Source: Streptomyces sp. SAI-127
GTDB lineage: Bacteria; Actinomycetota; Actinomycetes; Streptomycetales; Streptomycetaceae
Direction: 5' to 3'
Assembly (NCBI RefSeq): GCF_029894425.1
Contig: NZ_JARXYJ010000001.1
Coordinates: forward strand, 1,240,001 to 1,304,000
DNA length: 64,000 bases
Below the pieces are notes generated by a model that saw nothing but the letters and a program-made list of their open reading frames with translations, made no database searches and was not told where the DNA came from. Shown piece after piece: positions 25,807 through 33,953 of this stretch (positions are counted from its first letter, which is position 1; each line of letters starts with the position of its first letter). A program made the translations under genes and the position numbers.

Positions 25807-28251
25807 GTGACGAGCGAGTCCACCGACCCTTCACACGCCGGTACCGCGCCCGACATTGCCGCGCTGGCCAAGGTCGTGGCCAGACAGCGCGCGGAAATGG
25901 ACCGGTTGCGGGACCAGGTCGCCACCTCGGCGGTGCTGGAGCGGACCAAGGGCGCTCTCATGGCGCTGACCGGGTGCACTCCGGACGCCGCCGGCGAGGA
26001 ACTGCTCCAGCGCGCCAAGGCCGGCGACCGCACCCTGCTGGAGGAGTGCTGGATCACCCTCGGCGCACTCATGCCGACGCTGCCCGGCGCCGCTCAGGAA
26101 CCCCGCCCCGGCCACGGCTTTTCCCGCACACCTCTGGCCGCGATTCCCGCGCCGGCCGGTCCGCGGGCCGTTGGGCCGGACACCACCGACCCCACCGGGC
26201 GGGACACCTGCGACCTGGACGACGGCTTCACCGCGCTCGGCCGCCTCGGCAAGGCCCTCGTCCATGTCGCCACCCCCCAGGACCTGGCCGGCTGTCTCCT
26301 GGAGGAACTCGCGGGGGACGTCGGCGCCGACGCTCTCCTGATCTTCCGGTCGCTGCCGGCCGGGGGGCTGGAAATGATCGGCCATGCCGGCATCGAAGCC
26401 ACCCTGGCCAACCAGTGGGCCCAGGTTCCCCCGCTGAGCGGCATCCCCGCGCTCGAGGCGCTGCAGGCGCGGGAGCCCCGCTGGCTGGAGGACTTCGCGA
26501 GTGACCGGGAGCGGCACCTGCTCATAGGGGACCCGCCCGAGCGCTGGCTGTCCCGGGCCTGGCTGCCGGTGCCCACAAGCGACCGGGCCGAGGTCTGCAT
26601 CGGGATCCTGCGCGCGCGCAGCGGGCCGTTCTCACCGCAGGACCGCCAGCTGCTACGGGCGGTCGCCCGGCTGTGTGCCGGATGGCTGCGATCCTTCGGC
26701 TCCCGGTCGGCGCCCAGTGCCGCCGCTGCGGCCGCCGCCGCCCAGCCGGTGTTCGACTCACTGCCGGGCTCGGCGATGCTGCTCACGCCGCTGCGCGGCC
26801 CCTCCGGAGAGGTCGAGGACTACCGCATCGACGCCGCCACGGCGGAGGCGGTCGACGTCGTGGGCCGCACCGGCAGGCAACTGCTCGGCCGACGGATCCT
26901 GGAGTGCTTCCCGAGCATGGCGGAGGAGGCGGTGTGGCACGGCTGCCTGCGCACGCTGACCACGGGCGAGCCGTTCGAGGGCGAGCCGTTCGCCTACCAG
27001 GAGGTGGTGGACGGCGCCGCCGCACTGTCCACGTACGCGGTGCACTCGGCCCGCCTCGGCGGCGCCCTGGTCGTCACCTGGATCCGGCACGACTCCTCCG
27101 ACCGGCAGGAACAGCGGCTGGCGGACGTGCAGCGGCTGGGGAACCTGGGCTGGGCCAACTGGAACCTGGTCACCGACGAGGGCAGCTGGTCCTCCCAGGC
27201 CTTCCTGGTCCTGAACCGGGATCCGGCGCTCGGACCGGTCCAGCTCGCCGACCTGCCGCAGCTCGCGCTGCCCGAGGACGCCCCCGTACTGGCCCGGGCC
27301 GTGCGCGACCTCGTGCGCACGGGGCGGCAGTTCGACATCCCGTTCCGGGTCCGGACCGGGGACGAGGTCCGCCATCTGCGGATGGTCGCCGAGGTGGTGG
27401 CGGACACCGACAACAGGCCCGCCGAGGTGCACGGCTTCGTCCAGGACCTCACCGCGCAGCGCTGCGCGGAGCTGGCCCTGGTCGAGAGTGAGCAGGCCAT
27501 CGTGATGCAGGACGGCGTGCTGCGCGCCGAGCGGTCCCTGGCCGCCCGCCTCCAGCACGCGCTGCTGCCGCTGCCGACCCGGCCGGTCCGCCTCGCCGGG
27601 CTGCGGGTCGAAGTGGCCTATCTGCCCGCCCAGTCGGGGATCCACGTCGGCGGTGACTGGTTCAGCGCCATCGAACTGCCCGACGGCGACGCCCTGTTCG
27701 TCGTCGGTGACGTCGCCGGGCACGGCATCGACGCCGTGGCCACGATGGCCCAACTGCGCTTCACCGCCAAGGGCATGGTCATCACGGGCTCGTCGCTGAC
27801 CGGAGCGCTCGCCCGTCTCAACACCCTGCTGCTGCACTCGCGCGACTCCCACGGCACCGCGACCATGGTCCTCGCCCGCTACGACCCCGCCGAGCACTGC
27901 CTGGTGTGGGCCCAGGCCGGCCATCCGCCACCGCTGCTGGTGCGCGACGGAGAGGTGCGCTATCTCCAGCGCCCGCCCGGCATGCTGCTGGGTGCGTGCT
28001 CCGATCCGAACTTCGAGGAGGCGCGCTGCGTCCTGGAGCCGGGCGACCGCGTCCTCCTTTACACGGACGGCGTGGTCGAGCGCCCGTCGGAGGGCATCGA
28101 CCGCGGTCTGGACCGGCTCGCCGCGGCGGTCGCGGCACACCACGCGGACGAGCCCGGCTCCCTGGTCCCGCTGCTGACCTCGGTGCTGGAGGGCGAGCGG
28201 CGCGACGACGTCTGCGTCGTGGACATCCGGGTGCCGTCCGGGACGGATTGA
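25807..28251 (+). CDS. SpoIIE-type PP2C phosphatase with ANTAR-like, GAF and PAS domains
   Basis: An 814-residue cytoplasmic signalling phosphatase. Residues 20-88 look like an ANTAR-type RNA-binding helical domain (LERTKGALMALTGCTPDAA). About 140-290 is a GAF sensor domain, 305-420 and 430-555 are PAS-like, and 590-810 is the PP2C/SpoIIE phosphatase, with metal-binding motifs GGDWFSAIELPDGD, VVGDVAGHG and YTDGVVERP. Such proteins dephosphorylate anti-sigma-factor antagonists. No anti-sigma gene is adjacent. GTG at 25807 is used; an ATG at 25789 is in frame, and GATGCT six bases before the GTG may be a -10 box of a leaderless transcript. Confidence 0.88.
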   Translation: MTSESTDPSHAGTAPDIAALAKVVARQRAEMDRLRDQVATSAVLERTKGALMALTGCTPDAAGEELLQRAKAGDRTLLEECWITLGALMPTLPGAAQEPRPGHGFSRTPLAAIPAPAGPRAVGPDTTDPTGRDTCDLDDGFTALGRLGKALVHVATPQDLAGCLLEELAGDVGADALLIFRSLPAGGLEMIGHAGIEATLANQWAQVPPLSGIPALEALQAREPRWLEDFASDRERHLLIGDPPERWLSRAWLPVPTSDRAEVCIGILRARSGPFSPQDRQLLRAVARLCAGWLRSFGSRSAPSAAAAAAAAQPVFDSLPGSAMLLTPLRGPSGEVEDYRIDAATAEAVDVVGRTGRQLLGRRILECFPSMAEEAVWHGCLRTLTTGEPFEGEPFAYQEVVDGAAALSTYAVHSARLGGALVVTWIRHDSSDRQEQRLADVQRLGNLGWANWNLVTDEGSWSSQAFLVLNRDPALGPVQLADLPQLALPEDAPVLARAVRDLVRTGRQFDIPFRVRTGDEVRHLRMVAEVVADTDNRPAEVHGFVQDLTAQRCAELALVESEQAIVMQDGVLRAERSLAARLQHALLPLPTRPVRLAGLRVEVAYLPAQSGIHVGGDWFSAIELPDGDALFVVGDVAGHGIDAVATMAQLRFTAKGMVITGSSLTGALARLNTLLLHSRDSHGTATMVLARYDPAEHCLVWAQAGHPPPLLVRDGEVRYLQRPPGMLLGACSDPNFEEARCVLEPGDRVLLYTDGVVERPSEGIDRGLDRLAAAVAAHHADEPGSLVPLLTSVLEGERRDDVCVVDIRVPSGTD

Positions 28252-28259
28252 CCACCCGG

Positions 28260-28276
28260 GACGCACGCGGTGCGTC
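28260..28276. terminator. short hairpin between convergent genes
   Basis: GACGCAC (28260-28266) and GTGCGTC (28270-28276) form a perfect seven-base stem with a three-base loop, nine bases after the phosphatase stop and before the convergent flavin-reductase stop. Confidence 0.5.
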
Positions 28277-28285
28277 GGCCCCGGC

Positions 28286-28768
28286 TCAGTCCGCCGGGTG
28301 GCCGGGCGAGATCGAGGCCGCGTCGGAGAGCCGCAGCAGCGGTGCCCCGTCGGTGTCCTCGCGCGCACCCCACTCCTGTGGCTCCAGCACGAACCCGACA
28401 TGGTCGCCGCCGTCGGTGCACGAGACGACCGTGCCGACGAACCAGGCCGCCGCGTCCTCCAGTACGACGGCCCCGCCGGCCTCCTCCCGCCAGCGGACCC
28501 GGGCGAACTTGTCCGTCCGGTCCCCGGTCTCCCCGCCGAACAGCTCGGCGAGGCCACGCTGTTCGCGGGTGAGGAGATGGACGGCGAGGCGGCTCGCGGC
28601 GCGGGCCACCCGGTAGGTGCGGTTGGCCTTCGACAGCCACACGGCATACCGCACGGGCTCAATCGAGCACTGGCAGGCGAATCCGACCAGACAGCCCGCA
28701 CGGTCACCGTCCGCGGCGGCGGTCACGACGCACATGTCGGGGTCGAGCCGGTCGATGAAAGCGTCCAT
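28286..28768 (-). CDS. flavin-reductase-like FMN-binding protein
   Basis: A 160-residue protein of the flavin reductase-like fold, which binds FMN and uses NAD(P)H to supply reduced flavin, or acts as a small oxidoreductase. Typical segments are DPDMCVVTAAADGDRAGCLV, CQCSIEPVRYAVWLSKANRT and HLLTREQRGLAELFGGETGD. I chose ATG at 28768, nine bases after AGAGG; the ATG three codons earlier directly abuts that site. It lies 19 bases upstream of nothing related on its strand; the next minus-strand gene (peptidoglycan-binding) stops just before its start. Confidence 0.85.
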   Translation of the reverse strand: MDAFIDRLDPDMCVVTAAADGDRAGCLVGFACQCSIEPVRYAVWLSKANRTYRVARAASRLAVHLLTREQRGLAELFGGETGDRTDKFARVRWREEAGGAVVLEDAAAWFVGTVVSCTDGGDHVGFVLEPQEWGAREDTDGAPLLRLSDAASISPGHPAD

Positions 28769-28786
28769 GCCCGCCATCCTCTTCGA

Positions 28787-29455
28787 TCAGCCGCCGCCCG
28801 TACGCGACTCGAGGTCACGTCGGGTGTCGTCGCCGTACACCCCGTCCTCGTCGCCGCGGATGCCGTACCAGAGCTGGAAGCGGGCCACGGCGGCGGTCAG
28901 GGTCGTGTCGTAGCTGCCGTCGGTGGAGCCGTTGTCGTAGACGTTCGGGATACGCAGCAGGCGTTCCTGCAGGTCGGTGACTTCGGGGCCGTTGTCTCCC
29001 TCGCGGAGGGTGCCGGGCCCGTCGGGGTCGGTGGCGCCGGAGGCCGTCGGGGTGGGTGTGGGGGTCGCGGAGGCGGTCGCGGTGGGCCGCGGGGCCGCCG
29101 CCGCGGTGCTCTCTCCGCGGTCGGCCAGCAGGAGGGCACCGCCGAAGCCGATCACCGCGGCGGCGATCACGGCCGCCACGATCGCCGTGCGGCGCAGTCC
29201 GGGCACCCGCCCGCGGGGGATGTCACGGGAGCGGCGGGTGCGGTCGTGGTCCCTGACGGGCGGTAGTTCCTGGGTCGCGTCCTCGGCGCCCGACGGCGGA
29301 CCGGGCAGCACGATGGACTCGTATCCGACAGCCCCTCTGGGCGGCAGGTCCTTGAGCAGCTCCGCAAGCGCGTCGGTGCGGCGCGGGCGCAGCACCCGGA
29401 TGGGTTCGATGGGCTGCCCGTCCGGCGGCGCCCCTCGGTCGGACGGTGTCGGCAT
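28787..29455 (-). CDS. membrane-anchored peptidoglycan-binding domain protein
   Basis: A 222-residue type II membrane protein. Residues 1-85 are cytoplasmic and basic, 89-110 form one membrane helix (AIVAAVIAAAVIGFGGALLL), 115-150 are a Thr/Pro/Ala-rich linker, and about 150-218 form a peptidoglycan-binding type 1 domain (REGDNGPEVTDLQERLL, then GSYDTTLTAAVARFQ). It would tether something to the cell wall or sense it. ATG at 29455 follows AAGGAG. No enzyme domain is present. Confidence 0.82.
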   Translation of the reverse strand: MPTPSDRGAPPDGQPIEPIRVLRPRRTDALAELLKDLPPRGAVGYESIVLPGPPSGAEDATQELPPVRDHDRTRRSRDIPRGRVPGLRRTAIVAAVIAAAVIGFGGALLLADRGESTAAAAPRPTATASATPTPTPTASGATDPDGPGTLREGDNGPEVTDLQERLLRIPNVYDNGSTDGSYDTTLTAAVARFQLWYGIRGDEDGVYGDDTRRDLESRTGGG

Positions 29456-29566
29456 CCTGGTCTCCTTCCGTCCCGTGCACACGGGTCTGGGCCGTCCCCC
29501 AGAGAGTGATACGGCGCCACGGGGCCGGGAGTTCAGCGCTTGCGCACTGTTCGCCCGGGCGTCCGC

Positions 29567-30397
29567 TCACCCGGAAGCGGAGCCGAGGAAGCCGTGCAGG
29601 GATGCCTTCATCGCCGCGACGAAGGCATCCCTGCCCTCGTCGTCGAGGGCGTCCAGGGACAAGTACGGATTGAGGTCCTCCAGCTCGACCAGCAGAAGTG
29701 CGCCGTCCGGGGCCCGGCAGGCGTCCACGCGCTGGATGCCGTGGCCGAGGGCGTTCCAGTGGATGAAGCGCCGGGCGAACTCCAGGTCCTCGGAGGTGGG
29801 CCGGTACGGCTCCAGCGCCCAGCGCCGGTCGGCGTGCGGGGCGTAGAGGGCGTACTGGAAGTCGTGGTCGACGAAGTAGAAGGACACCTCGTAGGCGAAG
29901 TCGACGCAGGGCTGGACGAGGACGTGCCCGTCGATGTGGTCGCGCACCTCGTCGGCGGGCACGATCCGCAAGCCTATGGAGTCGGCGCCGAGCCTGGGTT
30001 TGACGACGTACCGGTCCGTCCCGGGCAGCCGGTCCAGGTCCTCGGCGCGGTCGACGGTGGGGATGACGGGGTATCCAGCGGCCGTGAGGTCGAGCAGGTA
30101 CTGCTTGCCTGCCATGTCGGCCTTGCCGGTCAGGGCGTTGTACACGCGCGTGCCGTCTCGCAGCGCCCGCTCGCGGAAGGCGTCGTACGCGTCCTGGTAG
30201 GCCAGGACCGGCCCGCTGTTGCGGACGACGACGGCGTCGAAGCCGTCCGCCAGCGCGGCGGCGTCCCGCGGATGGCACAGGGCGAGGTCGAAGTCCTCCC
30301 TGAGACGGGAGGTGAGAAAGATGTCCTCGTCGCAGTAGCGGCGCCCGCGGGCCTGGTAGGCCAGATCGGTGACGTACAGGAGGGTGGGGCGGGGCAT
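29567..30397 (-). CDS. ATP-grasp family protein
   Basis: A 276-residue protein with an ATP-grasp fold like RimK or glutathione synthetase, ligases that form a carboxylate-amine or carboxylate-thiol bond. Visible elements are the N-terminal alpha/beta domain (LLYVTDLAYQARGRRYCDED), the ATP-binding lysine in RYVVKPRLGADSIG, the VLVQPCVDFAYEVSFYF strand pair and the metal-binding LLLVELEDLNPYLSLD. The acid and amine substrates are unknown. It stands alone, divergent from the TetR gene 134 bases away, and that regulator could control it. Confidence 0.72.
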   Translation of the reverse strand: MPRPTLLYVTDLAYQARGRRYCDEDIFLTSRLREDFDLALCHPRDAAALADGFDAVVVRNSGPVLAYQDAYDAFRERALRDGTRVYNALTGKADMAGKQYLLDLTAAGYPVIPTVDRAEDLDRLPGTDRYVVKPRLGADSIGLRIVPADEVRDHIDGHVLVQPCVDFAYEVSFYFVDHDFQYALYAPHADRRWALEPYRPTSEDLEFARRFIHWNALGHGIQRVDACRAPDGALLLVELEDLNPYLSLDALDDEGRDAFVAAMKASLHGFLGSASG

Positions 30398-30531
30398 GCG
30401 GGGCTCCTTGCGGGCGGGAGCCGATCGTATGCGGCGGCACTCCTCCCGGACAACGCACCCGACAGCACTCAGTTCCCTCGTAGGACTGCACCCAGTGCCA
30501 TGTGACCGGTTCAGGTGCTACGTTCGCGACC

Positions 30532-31221
30532 ATGAGCTCCACCAAGCCCGCCATGCGGGACGCGCTGGTCGCGGCCGCCTTCCAGCTGTTCCTGGAACGG
30601 GGGTACGAGCAGACCACCGTCGACGACATCGTCGCGCTCGCCGGGGTCGGCCGCCGCTCGTTCTTCCGGTACTTCCCGTCCAAGGAGGACGTGGTCTTCC
30701 CGGACCACGAGCGGTGCCTGGCCGACATGACGGCCTTCCTGGCCGCGAGCGACCCCGGCTGCGACCCGCTCGAGCGGGTCTGCGAGGCGGTGCGGCTGGT
30801 CCTGCGCATGTACACCGAGAACCCGACCTTCTCCGTGCAGCGGTACCGCCTCACCAAGCAGGTGCCCGGCCTGCGCGCCTACGAGCTGTCCGTGGTGTGG
30901 CGCTACGAGCGCGCCTTCGCGGAGTATCTGCGCGGGCGTCTTAAGGGTCTGCACGACGGGACGCTCCGGGCCGACGTGATCGCCGCCGCCGTGGCCGCGG
31001 CCCACAACAACGCCCTGCGCTCCTGGCTGCGCTCGGACGGGCACGGCGACGCCGAGCAGGAGGTGGAACACGCGCTCGGCTATGTGCAGGCCGCGTTCGG
31101 GGCACCTGGCGCGCCCTCCGCCGACGAGCCGCCCGAGGACGTGGTGGTGATCGTCTCCCGCCGCGGCGCCCCTCTGTGGCGCGTGGTCCAGGAGATCGAG
31201 TCCACGCTCGACCGGGACTGA
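30532..31221 (+). CDS. TetR-family transcriptional regulator
   Basis: A 229-residue one-component repressor. Residues 9-55 hold the TetR helix-turn-helix (AFQLFLERGYEQTTVDDIVA, then GVGRRSFFRYFPSKEDVVF); the remainder is a helical ligand/dimer domain. ATG at 30532 is the first start with the domain complete. TACGTT 11 bases upstream might be a -10 box for a nearly leaderless transcript. Its targets are probably itself and the divergent ATP-grasp gene; the ligand is unknown. Confidence 0.9.
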   Translation: MSSTKPAMRDALVAAAFQLFLERGYEQTTVDDIVALAGVGRRSFFRYFPSKEDVVFPDHERCLADMTAFLAASDPGCDPLERVCEAVRLVLRMYTENPTFSVQRYRLTKQVPGLRAYELSVVWRYERAFAEYLRGRLKGLHDGTLRADVIAAAVAAAHNNALRSWLRSDGHGDAEQEVEHALGYVQAAFGAPGAPSADEPPEDVVVIVSRRGAPLWRVVQEIESTLDRD

Positions 31222-31231
31222 GCCGGACCGG

Positions 31232-31261
31232 GCGGACGGCACAGAGAAGCGTGCCGTCCGC
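31232..31261. terminator. bidirectional terminator hairpin
   Basis: Perfect 11-base arms GCGGACGGCAC (31232-31242) and GTGCCGTCCGC (31251-31261) with an eight-base loop lie between the convergent TetR and secreted-protein genes. Confidence 0.75.
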
Positions 31262-31272
31262 TCAGTGGCCGC

Positions 31273-31725
31273 TCAGGTCTGGCACTGCGCCGTGCCGGCG
31301 GTGGACCACCCGCTCCAGACGCCCCCGTCGGCGCGGGCGTGTACCCGGATCTCGACCTTCACGGGCCCGCACACCCGGGTCGAGCTTCCCACCTCCGTGG
31401 GCTCGACGGTCCCGCCTGCCGGGACGTAGGTGCGACCACTGCCCAGCTTCACCCAGTGACCACCGTCGACGACTCGGAAGAACGCCTCGTAGGCGACGTT
31501 CACCGCCCTCGGCCCCGTGTTGCGCGCCTTGACGTACGCCGTGATCTCCCGCGTGTAGATGCGGCCTTCCCTTCCGCGTTGGGCACTGATGCAGCCGTTG
31601 ACGGCCACCCGGCCGGTCGACACACCACCGCCGCAGGCGACTGCCGCGGCGTGAGCGTTCGCCGGAACGGCCAGCACGGTGAGCGCGACCGCGCTCAGGA
31701 TCGTCCCGATACGCCTGACATGCAC
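31273..31725 (-). CDS. secreted hypothetical protein
   Basis: A 150-residue exported protein: basic start (HVRRIG), hydrophobic core (AVALTVLAVPANA) and signal cleavage after AHA near residue 26. The mature part is about 120 residues, beta-rich, with several cysteines (CGGG, NGCIS, RVCGP, AQCQT) that could form two disulphides. GTG start with AAGGGAG upstream. No family recognised. Divergent from the zinc-ribbon gene, with a pair of identical palindromes in between. Confidence 0.65.
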   Translation of the reverse strand: MHVRRIGTILSAVALTVLAVPANAHAAAVACGGGVSTGRVAVNGCISAQRGREGRIYTREITAYVKARNTGPRAVNVAYEAFFRVVDGGHWVKLGSGRTYVPAGGTVEPTEVGSSTRVCGPVKVEIRVHARADGGVWSGWSTAGTAQCQT

Positions 31726-31872
31726 AACCCTGCTCCCTTCAACTCTGATTACGTCAGAGGAACCATGACGGGTCGGGGCGTGGAGAGCAGCGGATCTTGG
31801 AGTTCTTCACTCCAACGGAAGATGAGGGTACCCAGTACCTTTACGGCTGACACTGAGTGCCATACGCTGAGG

Positions 31873-31915
31873 CCGTGCACGGTGGCACAGGGAGCCGCGC
31901 ACGTCCGTGCACGGT
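31873..31915. repeat. pair of CCGTGCACGGT palindromic repeats
   Basis: Two identical 11-mers CCGTGCACGGT at 31873-31883 and 31905-31915, each containing the ten-base perfect palindrome CCGTGCACGG, start 32 bases apart (three helical turns). They lie in the divergent region between the secreted-protein gene and the zinc-ribbon gene, just after a possible -10 sequence TACGCT. The spacing suits a dimer pair of a regulator. Confidence 0.4.
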
Positions 31916-31961
31916 TACCCGAGCACGTGGGATTCCGGCCGAGCGCAGGGAGTTGACCAGC

Positions 31962-32375
31962 GTGTACCACCACTCAGGAAACATTGCTCGTCAGACAGCC
32001 GGTTCCGCGACGGGGCTACTCGAGCCCGTCGCCCCGGCCACGGACGCGATCCTCTTCCAGCGCTGCACCTGGTGCGGCACGGCGATGTACCACCGCCTGC
32101 TGTGTCCGGTCTGCCAGGGCGGCGACCTGCGCACGGAGCGCAGCGAGGGCGTGGGCACGGTCCGCCACTCCACGGTGGTGCACCGCAACACCCCCGTCGC
32201 CCGCAATGTGTCGCTCATCGAGCTGACCGAGGGCTTCGTCGTCCGGGGCCGGGTCATGGGGCCGCCCGCCGCCATCCACAGCGGTGACCGGGTACGGATG
32301 TCGACGGCCAAGGACCCGGTCCGCGGCGAGCCGGTCTTCCAGCTGCTCGACGAGCCCTACCGCGCCTGGCACTGA
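31962..32375 (+). CDS. zinc-ribbon OB-fold (DUF35/ChsH2-like) protein
   Basis: A 137-residue protein with a rubredoxin-like zinc ribbon, CTWCGTAMYHRLLCPVC (CxxC-x9-CxxC), followed by an OB-fold (GVGTVRHSTVVHRNTP to GDRVRMSTAKD). Proteins of this type are accessory subunits of acyl-CoA thiolases, ketosynthases or hydratases. GTG at 31962 follows GGGAG; earlier in-frame starts lack a site. No thiolase-like gene is adjacent, so a partner elsewhere or another role must be assumed. Confidence 0.78.
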   Translation: MYHHSGNIARQTAGSATGLLEPVAPATDAILFQRCTWCGTAMYHRLLCPVCQGGDLRTERSEGVGTVRHSTVVHRNTPVARNVSLIELTEGFVVRGRVMGPPAAIHSGDRVRMSTAKDPVRGEPVFQLLDEPYRAWH

Positions 32376-32414
32376 CGAGACGTCAGTCCTGCGCGGGATA
32401 CCTGGACTTCGGGC

Positions 32415-33767
32415 TCACCAGGCCCCCGGGATCAGATCGCGCACCCGCACGGGCCGCCCCGTCTCGAAGCACCGGTTGGCGGCGAGCCCCACCCCCAGCG
32501 CCAGGGCGCCGTCCCGTTCGGTGGCCGTCGGGTGAGTCGCGGCACCGGCGTCCTCATGCACCGGGTCCGTACCGGGGTTTACGGGCCCGAAGAGCGCGTC
32601 GAGCATGCGTGGGTCTCCCCCGCCGTGCGCCTCGTGGGCGGTGACGAGCGGGACGTCGACCGGGGGCTGCCACAGGGGCCGCAGGGTCAGACGCGCGCCG
32701 CCCGCGTGGTCGGCCGCGCTGTCCCCGTGCACCGCGCCGCTCGCCGAGGTGATACCGGTCAGGGGTGCCTGCCAGCGGCTCTCCTCCACCTCCAGTTCCA
32801 GACGGCCCCCGCTGCCGTTGAACATGACCCGGTAGCCCTCCCACGGGGAGTAGGCGGTGAGGTGGTACGTCATCGTCGCGCCCCGGGTGTGGCGGACGAG
32901 GAGCGCCATGTCGTCCTCGATGGTGACGGGCCCGTCGAAGACATTGCGGTCGCGGACGTATCCGTCGTCCTGCTCGGCGTCCAGGTACAGGGCCCGCAGG
33001 GTGTCATCGGCGGCGAGGTCGAGGGCGAAGGGGTCGTCGGCGGCCGGATCCGCCCCGTGGGCCCGGGTGTAGTCGCGGCGCAGGCCGTGGCGTTCGCCCG
33101 CCTCACGGCCGTAGAAGCCGAGCCGTCCGTAGCCGAAGACGTCCTGCGGCGCGTCGGCGAGCCACCAGTTGACCAGGTCGAAGTGATGGCTCGACTTGTG
33201 CACCATGAGGCCGCCGCTCAGGTGCTTCTCGCGGTGCCAGCGGCGGAAGTAGTCCGCGCCGTGCCGGGTGTCGAGGAGCCATTCGAAGTGGACGGAGAGG
33301 ACCTCGCCGATCGCGCCGTCGGCGATCAGGGCGCGGACCTTCTCGTGCACGGGGTTGAAGCGGTAGTTGAAGGCGACCGTGAGGGAGTTGCCGGTGGACC
33401 TGACCGTGTCCAGGATGCGGGCGCAGCGGTCCGCATCGACGGTCATCGGCTTCTCGGTGACAACCCGGCAGCCCGCTGTCAGGGCCGGGACGATGTAGCG
33501 GTCGTGTTCGGCGTCGACGGTGGTGACGACGACCTCGTCGATGCCCTCCTTGGCGAGCAGGTCGGCGAAGTGCTCGGGCTCCCACTGGGCGGCGGCGGGT
33601 TCGCCGGCCTCGGCGAGCAGCCGGTTGTGGAAGGCCATACGGGTCGGGCTGGGATCGCACAGGGCGGCGACGCGGTGGCCGGGGCGGGCGGCGAGGGCCC
33701 GGGTGAACAGCTGTGCGCGGTGGCCGGTGCCGACGACGGCTGCGCGGAGGTGGGGAGTTCGGCTCAT
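32415..33767 (-). CDS. Gfo/Idh/MocA-family oxidoreductase
   Basis: A 450-residue NAD(P)-dependent sugar or sugar-acid oxidoreductase. The Rossmann motif is AAVVGTGHRAQLF at the N-terminus; the catalytic Lys lies in VVTEKPMT, and the conserved GGLMVHKSSHHFDLVNWW holds the usual His-Asp-type active-site residues. The protein is longer than average (about 340-390), with an insert around residues 215-290. ATG at 33767. A LacI-type operator-like sequence overlaps its ribosome-binding site, which suggests direct repression. It stands alone, divergent from the alpha/beta-hydrolase gene. Confidence 0.9.
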   Translation of the reverse strand: MSRTPHLRAAVVGTGHRAQLFTRALAARPGHRVAALCDPSPTRMAFHNRLLAEAGEPAAAQWEPEHFADLLAKEGIDEVVVTTVDAEHDRYIVPALTAGCRVVTEKPMTVDADRCARILDTVRSTGNSLTVAFNYRFNPVHEKVRALIADGAIGEVLSVHFEWLLDTRHGADYFRRWHREKHLSGGLMVHKSSHHFDLVNWWLADAPQDVFGYGRLGFYGREAGERHGLRRDYTRAHGADPAADDPFALDLAADDTLRALYLDAEQDDGYVRDRNVFDGPVTIEDDMALLVRHTRGATMTYHLTAYSPWEGYRVMFNGSGGRLELEVEESRWQAPLTGITSASGAVHGDSAADHAGGARLTLRPLWQPPVDVPLVTAHEAHGGGDPRMLDALFGPVNPGTDPVHEDAGAATHPTATERDGALALGVGLAANRCFETGRPVRVRDLIPGAW

Positions 33768-33780
33768 GGAAAGCGCTTCC
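33768..33780 (-). promoter_or_regulatory. LacI-type operator-like sequence at the oxidoreductase start
   Basis: GGAAAGCGCTTCC directly abuts the ATG at 33767 and contains the perfect palindrome AAGCGCTT (33771-33778). Read on the minus strand, GGGGGAAG is both ribosome-binding site and operator edge. A bound repressor would block transcription or translation start. The core matches the one at 16368-16375. Confidence 0.4.
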
Positions 33781-33953
33781 CCCGTCCGGTGATCCGCTAG
33801 TCCCCGCGGCTGCTCTGGCTTGATCGCATCGCTCGCCCGCGATCGGCGTCTGCTCACAGACAACCCACAGACGCCCCTCCCCCGTCCTAGGTGACGCGAG
33901 AGGCGCCCGGGACCGACGGGACGTCTGCGCACGGGGTTTTGAGGAGAGAACCA

